From Actinomycetes bacterium (GTDB lineage: Bacteria; Actinomycetota; Acidimicrobiia; Acidimicrobiales; Microtrichaceae): a stretch of DNA of 7,077 bases. The DNA is taken from positions 1 to 7,077 of the forward strand of contig JAEYSR010000132.1 of NCBI GenBank assembly GCA_023434535.1, in the 5' to 3' direction. Below, in pieces: positions 1 through 5,536 of the stretch (the stretch's first letter is position 1; every line of letters begins with the position of its first letter). The notes under the pieces were generated by a model, which saw only the letters and a list, made by a program, of their open reading frames with translations, was not told the DNA's origin and made no database searches. The translations under genes and the position numbers were made by a program.

Positions 1-330
1 CTTCTTCCAGCCGTAGGAGATCGAGGCACCCACGTCGAGCTGCGGGTACTGCCCGCCACCGCCGCCGTAGGGCTGAGCGGGCGGCGGGGTGAAGCCGCCG
101 CCTCCGCCGTAGCCGCCGGGTGGCGGCGGCTGGGCCGGCGGCTGGCCGGCGGGCGGGTAGCCACCACCGGGGGGCGGCGGTTGAGCGGGCGGAGGGCCGG
201 CCGGAGGTCCGGGCGGCGGGAAGCCGCCACCGGGCGGAGGTGGAGGCGGCGGGGTGCCACCTCCACCGGGTGGCGGCGGCGGGGTGCCACCTCCCCCGGG
301 TGGCGGCGGCGGGACGTTGGGATCGCTCAT
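1..330 (-). CDS. Proline/glycine-rich protein, probably membrane, 5' part only
   Basis: The first 110 codons of a minus-strand gene that continues beyond base 1. The ATG at 330-328 is preceded by GGAGG (342-338) with a 7-base spacer, which fixes the start. The protein opens MSDPNV and then runs for about 90 residues of almost pure Pro, Gly, Gln, Ala and Tyr, including two copies of a 10-residue PPPPPGGGGT unit. The last visible residues are QLDVGASISYGWKK. A YGW-Lys-Lys segment just after a Pro/Gly-rich tail resembles the approach to the first membrane helix in several actinobacterial multi-pass proteins, but no helix lies inside the window. The gene follows two RDD membrane-protein genes on the same strand with a 106-bp gap and shares their MS-Asx start and Pro-rich tail, so a related role at the membrane is inferred. 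I do not recognise the family, and the catalytic or membrane part is not visible. Confidence 0.8.
   Translation of the reverse strand, partial: MSDPNVPPPPPGGGGTPPPPPGGGGTPPPPPPPGGGFPPPGPPAGPPPAQPPPPGGGYPPAGQPPAQPPPPGGYGGGGGFTPPPAQPYGGGGGQYPQLDVGASISYGWKK
245..313. repeat. 30-bp tandem repeat, about 2.3 copies
   Basis: Copies start at 245, 275 and 305 (the last partial), with one mismatch between the two full copies (A265 versus C295). Each copy encodes PPPPPGGGGT in the minus-strand proline-rich protein. The in-frame 30-bp period means copy-number change would lengthen or shorten the tail without a frameshift. Confidence 0.85.
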
Positions 331-337
331 GTAGGTG

Positions 338-342
338 CCTCC
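338..342 (-). promoter_or_regulatory. Shine-Dalgarno of the partial proline-rich gene
   Basis: GGAGG on the minus strand, 7 bases before the ATG at 330. It is the strongest ribosome-binding site of the minus-strand cluster and decides the start of the partial gene. Confidence 0.8.
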
Positions 343-363
343 AGGAGTGTGGGTGGGAGAGAG

Positions 364-392
364 GGTTCTGACGGGGGGAGTGGTTCTGACGG
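364..392. repeat. 11-bp direct repeat upstream of the partial gene
   Basis: GGTTCTGACGG occurs exactly at 364-374 and 382-392, 18 bp start to start, in the 106-bp gap between the RDD gene and the partial proline-rich gene. It lies 34-62 bases upstream of the latter's start codon. It could be a pair of regulator sites or a simple duplication; no clear -10 box is seen beside it. Confidence 0.55.
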
Positions 393-436
393 CTGAGTGT
401 CGAGTCGAGGTGTGGCTGAACGGTCCGTCCGGCCGC

Positions 437-1183
437 TCAGGTGACGTCGATGACGACCGTTCCCGCCGCCAGGTCGAACGGGGTCTGGCGGCGGTCGTTG
501 CTGGACAGGTTCACGAGGCCCCAGATGTAGAGGCCGAGGATGGCGAGGTAGCCGACGCAGCACGGGATCACGATGACCGCGTTGGGGAGCGACCGCTTGA
601 ACGCCGTGCCCCACGAGGGTGTCTGGCCGTCGGAGAGGTTGACGACCTTCACCTTGGTGACCATCGCTCCGGGTGTCTGTCCCTTCGTGGCCACGAACGC
701 CGCGTGGTACACGATCCAGATCCCCACGCACAGAGCGACGATGGCCAGCGAGGCGACGATGCTGCCGGCGGAGGCCGACATCACGTCCGCGAGCTCTGAG
801 CTGTCGCTCATCTGGGTGGACGAGCTCACCGCGAACGACAGTCCGAAGTAGATCGGCAGCGTGATCACCAGCAGGATCAGCCAGTCGATGAGCCAGCCGC
901 CCACCCGACTGCCCATCGAGGCGAGAGCGGCGCCGCTCGGCAGACCCGTCCCGTAGCCGTAGGGAACGGCCGCCGGCTGGAACCCGCCCGGCGGAGGTGC
1001 CCCGTACTGGGGCGCTCCGAACTGCGGGGCCGGCGTGCCGTACTGGGGTGCGCCGAACTGGGGCGGACCCGGCGGAGGCGTGCCGGGCGGCGGCGGTGTC
1101 GGCTGGCCGTACGCGCCGGGAGGCGGTGGCGTCGGTGTGCCCTGGTCGTCGGGTGGTCCCAGCGGCGGGAACGCGTCGCTCAT
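437..1183 (-). CDS. RDD family membrane protein, downstream copy
   Basis: A 248-residue protein with a cytoplasmic-type Pro/Gly/Gln-rich tail (residues 5-75) and a C-terminal RDD domain (about 88-248). The domain has three hydrophobic segments, near 96-118, 141-165 and 201-226. The residues that name the family are visible: Arg93 before the first helix, Asp100 within it, and Asp237 in the final RRQTPFDLAAGT block. The family-typical KGQTPGAM segment is at 167-174. RDD proteins are small multi-pass inner-membrane proteins; some have been linked to ion transport or exchange, but for most the function is unknown, and no substrate can be read here. It is a clear paralogue of the neighbour at 1277-2089, with matching PQFGAPQYG repeats, GTGLPS linker and C-terminal VVIDV. 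The start is ATG at 1183; only a weak GGAA lies upstream. The 93-bp gap to the neighbour holds its own promoter-like elements. Confidence 0.92.
   Translation of the reverse strand: MSDAFPPLGPPDDQGTPTPPPPGAYGQPTPPPPGTPPPGPPQFGAPQYGTPAPQFGAPQYGAPPPGGFQPAAVPYGYGTGLPSGAALASMGSRVGGWLIDWLILLVITLPIYFGLSFAVSSSTQMSDSSELADVMSASAGSIVASLAIVALCVGIWIVYHAAFVATKGQTPGAMVTKVKVVNLSDGQTPSWGTAFKRSLPNAVIVIPCCVGYLAILGLYIWGLVNLSSNDRRQTPFDLAAGTVVIDVT
998..1063 (-). repeat. APQ(F/Y)G coding repeats of the downstream RDD gene
   Basis: Residues 41-62 of the RDD protein alternate PQFGAPQYG-type units. The DNA shows repeated GTACTGGGG and CCGAACTG words on the plus strand. The same words recur at 1829-1921 in the paralogue, so the two tracts could recombine with each other. 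Confidence 0.8.
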
Positions 1184-1215
1184 CGGTTCCGGTCGGTCGG
1201 TGGCCTCACACCGTC

Positions 1216-1249
1216 ACGGTAGCGACGCGTTCTGCGGATCCGGCGGACC
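1216..1249 (-). promoter_or_regulatory. Promoter and possible operator of the downstream RDD gene
   Basis: On the minus strand a TACCGT -10-like box (1221-1216) lies 32 bases before the ATG. Fifteen bases further upstream is GGTCCGCCGGATC (1249-1237), a 13-bp near-palindrome with one mismatched pair. The paralogous gene has the same two elements at identical spacing. No TTGACA-like -35 box is apparent, so the near-palindrome may be a -35 substitute or a regulator site. Confidence 0.55.
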
Positions 1250-1253
1250 ATCG

Positions 1254-1273
1254 CCGGCCCGGATGGAGGCCGG
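1254..1273 (-). terminator. Weak hairpin just after the upstream RDD gene
   Basis: Inverted repeat CCGGCC/GGCCGG with an 8-base loop, starting 3 bases after the stop codon at 1277-1279. No U-tract follows. It could slow or partly end transcription, but a 6-bp GC stem arises easily by chance in this DNA. Confidence 0.3.
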
Positions 1274-1276
1274 TGG

Positions 1277-2089
1277 TCAGGCGACGTCGATCACCACGGT
1301 CTTCGCCGCGAGGTCGTACGGCGTCTGGCGTCGCTCGTTGGAGAACAGGTTGACCAACGCCCAGATGACGAGGCCCAGCGAGAGGCAGGAACCGAGGTAG
1401 GGGATCATGCCGACCAGGTTGGGGAGCCAGCGCATGGTGGCCGGTCCCCATCCCGGGGTCTGTCCGTCGGACAGCCGCACGATCTTGACCTTGACGGCCA
1501 TGGCGCCAGGGGTCTGTCCCTTCGTCGCGACGAAGGCGATGTGGTACGCGATCGGCACGATGACCGTCACTGCGAAGGCGATGATGAGGGCGACGATCGC
1601 GCCGCCGGAGATGTCGTCGTTCGCGTACCCGTACTGGTCGTAGGTGGTCTCCGAGCTGGAGATCGCGAGGATCGCCGGGATCCAGCAGATGCCGATGACG
1701 ACGAGCAGGATCACCAAATCGATCAGGTAGCCGCCGATGCGCTTGCCGGGCGACGCCAGAGCGGCGCTGGACGGCAGCCCGGTCCCGTACTGGTAGGGCT
1801 CGGCCGGCGGCTGGTACCCGCCGGGAGGTGCGCCGTACTGGGGTGCGCCGAACTGAGGTGCGGGTGCGCCGTACTGGGGTGCGGGTGCGCCGTACTGGGG
1901 CGCCCCGAACTGCGGCGCCGGGGCGCCGGGCTGCGGCGCCGCGGGCGGGCCGGGCTGGGAGTAGCCGCCGGGGGGCGGCGGGACCGGAGGAACGGGGGCT
2001 GTGGAACCGCCGGGCGGTGGCACCGGCGGGATCGCCCCGGGGTCGTCGGGCGACCCGGGAGGGGGCGGGGGAGGGGGCGTGTTGCTCAC
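1277..2089 (-). CDS. RDD family membrane protein, upstream copy
   Basis: A 270-residue protein. The start is the GTG at 2089-2087, supported by AAGGA (2103-2099) with a 9-base spacer. A longer reading frame extends to 2281, but it would overlap the start of glyS and adds a tail with no membrane-protein character. Residues 5-11 are seven consecutive prolines, followed by a Pro/Gly/Gln/Tyr-rich tail to about 105 with several APQ(F/Y)G units. The RDD domain occupies about 112-270, with hydrophobic segments near 119-143, 163-187 and 223-247. Arg117, Asp124 and Asp259 match the family's conserved residues, and KGQTPGAM is at 190-197. Function within the RDD family is mostly unsettled; membrane location is well supported and substrate is unknown. 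It is the first gene of the leftward cluster, divergent from glyS, and is paralogous to the gene at 437-1183. Confidence 0.92.
   Translation of the reverse strand: MSNTPPPPPPPGSPDDPGAIPPVPPPGGSTAPVPPVPPPPGGYSQPGPPAAPQPGAPAPQFGAPQYGAPAPQYGAPAPQFGAPQYGAPPGGYQPPAEPYQYGTGLPSSAALASPGKRIGGYLIDLVILLVVIGICWIPAILAISSSETTYDQYGYANDDISGGAIVALIIAFAVTVIVPIAYHIAFVATKGQTPGAMAVKVKIVRLSDGQTPGWGPATMRWLPNLVGMIPYLGSCLSLGLVIWALVNLFSNERRQTPYDLAAKTVVIDVA
1829..1921 (-). repeat. APQ(F/Y)G coding repeats of the upstream RDD gene
   Basis: Residues 57-87 read as tandem APQFG and APQYG units. The array is longer than the matching one in the paralogue (998-1063), so the tail has expanded or contracted since the duplication while the RDD domain kept its size. 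Confidence 0.8.
2057..2077 (+). other. Canonical G-quadruplex motif
   Basis: Four plus-strand G-tracts (2057-2059, 2061-2065, 2067-2071, 2073-2077) are separated by single bases A, C and A. This is the template strand for the leftward RDD gene and starts about 10 bases inside its start codon, encoding the heptaproline run. Short loops favour a stable structure in vitro, but the motif may be only a by-product of proline codons in GC-rich DNA. Confidence 0.6.
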
Positions 2090-2098
2090 GATGCGGCG

Positions 2099-2103
2099 TC
2101 CTT
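2099..2103 (-). promoter_or_regulatory. Shine-Dalgarno of the upstream RDD gene
   Basis: AAGGA within GAAGGA on the minus strand, 9 bases before the GTG at 2089. It supports this GTG over the upstream in-frame extension. Confidence 0.7.
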
Positions 2104-2125
2104 CGTCCGGTGCGTCACGACGGCC

Positions 2126-2159
2126 ACGGTATCGACGTGGCGACCCGATCCGTCGGACC
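2126..2159 (-). promoter_or_regulatory. Promoter and possible operator of the upstream RDD gene
   Basis: Minus-strand TACCGT (2131-2126) lies 36 bases before the GTG, and GGTCCGACGGATC (2159-2147) lies 15 bases further upstream. Both match the elements before the downstream paralogue, with ungapped similarity across the spacer (shared CGTCG just before the -10 box). The block sits in the divergent region shared with glyS, about 44 bases from the glyS -10 box. Confidence 0.55.
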
Positions 2160-2202
2160 TGGCGCCGTCCGAACCACCTTCGTCGATCCTCCGGGCGGCC
2201 GG

Positions 2203-2208
2203 TACGCT
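2203..2208 (+). promoter_or_regulatory. -10 box for a leaderless glyS transcript
   Basis: TACGCT ends 8 bases before the glyS ATG at 2217, which would place the transcription start at or beside the A of ATG. The same hexamer serves as the -10 box of the tRNA-Asn gene. No Shine-Dalgarno precedes the ATG and no clear -35 box is visible. Confidence 0.6.
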
Positions 2209-2216
2209 CGACCGTC

Positions 2217-3548
2217 ATGCCCGAGGAAAGCACCACGGCACCGTCGCCGGAGCTGTTCGACAAGATCGTCAACCTGACCAAGCGTCGAGGGTTCGTCTAT
2301 CCCTCCGCCGAGATCTACGGCGGCTTCCGCTCCACCTACGACTACGGACCCATCGGCGTCCTGCTCCTGCGCAACGTGAAGGACGCGTGGTGGCGCTCGA
2401 TGGTCCAGCTCCGGGGCGACGTGGTCGGTCTGGACGCATCGATCCTGTCGCCGCCCCAGGTCTGGGAGGCCTCCGGTCACCTCGCCAACTTCACCGACCC
2501 GCTGGTCGACTGCACCAACTGCAACACGCGGTGGCGCCTGGACAAGCTCGACGATCCCGACCAGTGCCCGAGCTGCGGCAAGCGCGGCACGTTCACCGAG
2601 CCGCGCCAGTTCAACCTGATGTTCAAGACCCAGGCGGGTCCGGTGGAGGACGCGGCATCGGTCGCGTACCTGCGCCCCGAGACCGCGCAGGGCATGTTCA
2701 TCAACTTCAAGAACGTGATCGACACCACCCGCGTGCGCCCGCCGTTCGGGATCGCCCAGATCGGCAAGTCGTTCCGCAACGAGATCACCCCCGGGCAGTT
2801 CGTCTTCCGGACCCGTGAGTTCGAGCAGATGGAGATGGAGTACTTCGTCCCGCCGGCCGATGCCCAGCGCTGGTACGAGTACTGGTGCGACGAGCGCTAC
2901 CGCTGGTACCTGGACCACGGCATGCCCGAGGAGCTGATCCGGGTCCGGGCCCACGACTCCGACGAGCTGTCGCACTACTCGTCGGGCACGTCGGACGTGG
3001 AGTTCCTGTTCCCGTGGGGCTGGGACGAGCTCGAGGGCATCGCCAACCGCGGCGACTACGACCTGACCCAGCACGCCACGCACTCGGGTGAGCGGCTCGA
3101 GTGGTACGACCAGGCGGCCAACGAGCGCTGGACTCCTCACGTCATCGAGCCGGCTGCTGGCGCGACCCGCACGGCGATGGCGTTCCTCATGGCGGCGTAC
3201 GACGAGGAGGAGGTGCGGGGCGAGACCCGCGTCGTGCTGCGCTTCCACCCTCGCATCGCTCCGTACAAGGCCGCGGTGCTGCCGCTGTCGCGCAAGCCGG
3301 AGCTCACCGGCCCGGCGTCGGAGCTGGCCGCCGAGCTGCGGAGCTCGTTCATGGTCGACTACGACGAGACCCAGTCGATCGGCCGTCGGTACCGCCGTCA
3401 GGACGAGCTGGGCACGCCGTTCTGCATCACCTACGACTTCGAGTCGCTCGACGACCACGCCGTGACGGTGCGAGAGCGCGACTCGATGGAGCAGGAGCGG
3501 GTCGCCGTCGCCGAGGTCCACGACTACCTCGCCGAGAAGCTGGCCTGA
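2217..3548 (+). CDS. glyS: Glycyl-tRNA synthetase, single-chain class II type
   Basis: Charges tRNA-Gly with glycine in the cytoplasm, via ATP-dependent glycyl-adenylate formation. The 443-residue protein is the one-chain homodimeric form (also named glyQS), not the two-subunit GlyQ/GlyS form of many other bacteria. It starts with the GFVYPSAEIYGG and YDYGPIG blocks (residues 25-46). A CxxC-x14-CxxC set (Cys99, Cys102, Cys117, Cys120) should bind zinc. RPETAQGMF is at 153-161, class II motif 2 is FRNE at 186-189, and motif 3 is EPAAGATR at 311-318 with Arg318. The anticodon-binding domain covers about 340-443. Length is normal for the family. The ATG at 2217 is chosen because upstream in-frame codons lack similarity and cross the promoter region; no Shine-Dalgarno precedes it, and TACGCT eight bases before suggests a leaderless mRNA. 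It is divergent from the RDD cluster, and a strong hairpin follows. Confidence 0.97.
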   Translation: MPEESTTAPSPELFDKIVNLTKRRGFVYPSAEIYGGFRSTYDYGPIGVLLLRNVKDAWWRSMVQLRGDVVGLDASILSPPQVWEASGHLANFTDPLVDCTNCNTRWRLDKLDDPDQCPSCGKRGTFTEPRQFNLMFKTQAGPVEDAASVAYLRPETAQGMFINFKNVIDTTRVRPPFGIAQIGKSFRNEITPGQFVFRTREFEQMEMEYFVPPADAQRWYEYWCDERYRWYLDHGMPEELIRVRAHDSDELSHYSSGTSDVEFLFPWGWDELEGIANRGDYDLTQHATHSGERLEWYDQAANERWTPHVIEPAAGATRTAMAFLMAAYDEEEVRGETRVVLRFHPRIAPYKAAVLPLSRKPELTGPASELAAELRSSFMVDYDETQSIGRRYRRQDELGTPFCITYDFESLDDHAVTVRERDSMEQERVAVAEVHDYLAEKLA

Positions 3549-3597
3549 CCGGGCCGATCGCAGTCGGAATTGCGTCGGCTCCGCTCGGGGGCCGTGC

Positions 3598-3646
3598 GTT
3601 TTGGCAGACGTCGTGGTCGTCTGCCGACCACGGCGTCTGCCGAAAC
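3598..3646 (+). terminator. 22-bp hairpin between glyS and dnaG
   Basis: Arms 3598-3619 and 3625-3646 pair over 22 bp around a 5-base loop (TCTGC). Twenty pairs are Watson-Crick; the other two (T3602 with G3642, T3611 with G3633) are U-G wobbles in plus-strand RNA but A/C mismatches in minus-strand RNA. The structure therefore favours plus-strand RNA and begins 50 bases after the glyS stop. No U-tract follows (the next bases are CCGGTGGGG), so intrinsic termination is uncertain; RNA end protection or processing is also possible. Confidence 0.7.
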
Positions 3647-3700
3647 CGGTGGGGGACGCGGGTGACCTGCCGGCCGGGCGGCTCGATTTCCGGTCGCTTG

Positions 3701-3706
3701 TAGTCT
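3701..3706 (+). promoter_or_regulatory. -10 box for a leaderless dnaG transcript
   Basis: TAGTCT ends 6 bases before the GTG of dnaG. Its TAG is also an in-frame stop four codons upstream of that GTG, so no earlier start is possible. No Shine-Dalgarno and no recognisable -35 box are present. Confidence 0.65.
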
Positions 3707-3712
3707 CCGCCC

Positions 3713-5524
3713 GTGGGGATCGTCGACGAGGACATCGCGAGGGTGCGTGAGTCCACCGACATCGTCGCGGTCATCTCCGGCTACACCCAGCTGAAGCGGG
3801 TGGGTCAGCGGTGGTCCGGGCTGTGCCCGTTCCACAACGAGAAGTCGCCGAGCTTCTCGGTCAACCAGGCCGAGGGCCTCTACCACTGCTTCGGGTGCAA
3901 GGCCTCTGGCGACGCGATCACCTTCGTCCGCGAGGTGGAGCACCTCGACTTCCCGGGTGCCGTCGAGTGGTTGGCGGCCAAGGCCGGCGTCACGCTGCGC
4001 TACACGGAGAAGAACGAGTCGGAGGGACGCCGTCACCAGGCCCGGCTGTACGAGCTGACCGAGCAGGCGTGCGAGTGGTACCACCAGCGGTTGCGCACGG
4101 CTCCCGACGCCGCGGCGGCCCGCTCGTACCTCCGGTCCCGGGGCTTCGACGGGGAGGAGGTCGCCCGCTACCGGATCGGCTGGGCGCCCGACGACTGGGA
4201 CCAGCTCGTGCGCTCCATCAAGGCGTCGCGGGAGGACCTGGAGGCGGCCGGGCTCGGCTTCGTGAACCGGCGCAACCGGATGCAGGACTTCTTCCGCGGT
4301 CGGATCCTGTTCCCGATCCTGGACGAGCGGGAGCGGGTCATCGGCTTCGGCGGCCGGAAGCTGCCCGACGCCGACGGCCCGAAGTACCAGAACTCCCGGG
4401 ACAACGCGCTCTACAACAAGTCCAAGGCGCTGTACGCCATCAACTGGGCCAAGGCCGACGCCGTCGCGTCGAACCAGATCGTGGTCTGCGAGGGCTACAC
4501 CGACGTGATCGGCTTCGCCCGCGCCGACATCTCCCGGGCCGTCGCCACCTGCGGAACCGCCCTCACCGAGGAGCACGTGAGGGTCCTCAAGCGGTTCACC
4601 CGCAACATCGTGCTCGCCTACGACGCCGACGAGGCCGGGCAGTCCGCAGCGGAGAGGGTGTATGCGTGGGAGGCGGCCCACGACATCCAGTTCTCGGTCC
4701 TCGAGCTCCCGCCGGGGACCGATCCCGACGAGCTCGCGCGGGAGGACCCCTCCCGCCTCCGGCAGGCCGTCGAGCACCCTCGGCCGTTCCTGGAGTTCCG
4801 CGTGAGCCGCGTGCTCGCGTCCGCCGATCTCGACGGACCCGAGGGTCGTGCTCGCGCCGCCGAGGCCGCGCTCGAGGTGATCGCCGAGCACCCCGCCGCG
4901 CTGGTGCGCGACCAGTACGTGATGGAGCTGGCCGACACGTGCCGCATCGACGCCACGCAGCTGCGCGCCCGCCTCGAGGACGTCCGCCGCAACCCTCGGC
5001 CCAAGCCCGAGGAGCACTCGCGTCGACGGGGCGCTCCCGATCCCGAGCCGCCACCCGAGTCGATGCAGAGGGTCGCGCCGCGACTGGCTCCGCTCGGGGA
5101 GGGGGTCGAGCGCGAGGTGCTGCGCCTGGCGGTGAACCAACCCGAGCTGGCGGCGCCGTTCCTCGACGAGGCGTTCTTCCGGATCCCGACGGCGCGCGCC
5201 GCGCTGGACGCTCTGCTGCGGTCCGACACGTTGGCCCAGGCCATCGCCGAGTCGCCGCCCGAGGTGGGGGAGCTGCTGGCGGAGCTCGCGGTCGAGCCGG
5301 CGACGTCGGAGCCGGCCGACGTGCTGGCGCGCTTCGCCAGCGAGGTCGGCCGCCGGGAGCTGGCGGAGCTGGAGGCGGAGGCCCGGTCGTCGGCGGACCC
5401 CCTGGCGTACTCCGACGTCGTCGCCTGGCTGAAGGTGACGTTGGACCAGCTGCGGCACCCGAGGGCCGAGGTGGAAACGGTGACCCAGTTGCTAGCCTTC
5501 CTGCGGGACCGGCACCACCAGTGA
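3713..5524 (+). CDS. dnaG: DNA primase
   Basis: Makes the short RNA primers for lagging-strand and restart synthesis at the replication fork, working with the DnaB helicase. The 603-residue protein has the full bacterial order. A CHC2 zinc finger has Cys38, His41, Cys59 and Cys62. The N-terminal part of the catalytic core contains the RGRILFPI and GFGGR blocks (195-215). The TOPRIM fold has Glu260 in CEGYTD and the DxD pair Asp304/Asp306 in AYDADEAG, the metal-binding residues. PPGTDPDEL is at 333-341. A Pro/Arg-rich linker (about 425-455) leads to a helical C-terminal part (about 460-603) at the position of the helicase-binding domain. No key residue is missing. The start GTG is the first available codon, since TAG lies in frame 12 bases upstream, and MGIVDEDIARVRE fits primase N-termini. 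rpoD follows after 12 bases, so the two are almost certainly co-transcribed. Confidence 0.98.
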   Translation: MGIVDEDIARVRESTDIVAVISGYTQLKRVGQRWSGLCPFHNEKSPSFSVNQAEGLYHCFGCKASGDAITFVREVEHLDFPGAVEWLAAKAGVTLRYTEKNESEGRRHQARLYELTEQACEWYHQRLRTAPDAAAARSYLRSRGFDGEEVARYRIGWAPDDWDQLVRSIKASREDLEAAGLGFVNRRNRMQDFFRGRILFPILDERERVIGFGGRKLPDADGPKYQNSRDNALYNKSKALYAINWAKADAVASNQIVVCEGYTDVIGFARADISRAVATCGTALTEEHVRVLKRFTRNIVLAYDADEAGQSAAERVYAWEAAHDIQFSVLELPPGTDPDELAREDPSRLRQAVEHPRPFLEFRVSRVLASADLDGPEGRARAAEAALEVIAEHPAALVRDQYVMELADTCRIDATQLRARLEDVRRNPRPKPEEHSRRRGAPDPEPPPESMQRVAPRLAPLGEGVEREVLRLAVNQPELAAPFLDEAFFRIPTARAALDALLRSDTLAQAIAESPPEVGELLAELAVEPATSEPADVLARFASEVGRRELAELEAEARSSADPLAYSDVVAWLKVTLDQLRHPRAEVETVTQLLAFLRDRHHQ

Positions 5525-5528
5525 GGAG
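5523..5528 (+). promoter_or_regulatory. rpoD Shine-Dalgarno overlapping the dnaG stop
   Basis: GAGGAG shares its first two bases with the dnaG TGA (5522-5524) and stands 8 bases before the rpoD GTG. Ribosomes finishing dnaG would stop on the rpoD binding site, which suggests translational coupling. Confidence 0.85.
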
Positions 5529-5536
5529 TGATCTGA

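Noticed and set aside
245..313. Tandem repeat considered as a CRISPR or origin iteron
   Set aside because: No spacers, a 30-bp period that is a multiple of three, and a direct match to a 10-residue protein repeat; it is coding low complexity.
120..396. Small plus-strand frames across the proline-rich tail
   Set aside because: Antisense reading of Pro/Gly codons gives Arg/Ala/Gly strings; the minus-strand reading has a Shine-Dalgarno, a start and a coherent protein.
422..432. GGTCCG half-site near the end of the downstream RDD gene
   Set aside because: The second half-site does not match and the spacing to any -10 box differs from the two conserved blocks, so it is not counted as a third copy.
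2090..2281. 64-codon N-terminal extension of the upstream RDD gene
   Set aside because: It would overlap the first codons of glyS, is Arg-rich and unlike the tail, and a GTG with a good Shine-Dalgarno exists at 2089.
2115..3521. Long minus-strand reading frame of 468 codons opposite glyS
   Set aside because: It is the antisense shadow of a conserved synthetase gene; the translation is Arg/Leu/Val-rich without domains, as expected in high-GC DNA.
3524..5458. Long minus-strand reading frame of 644 codons opposite dnaG
   Set aside because: Low-complexity Arg/Leu/Gly/Val composition and full overlap with the clearly conserved primase show it is not a gene.
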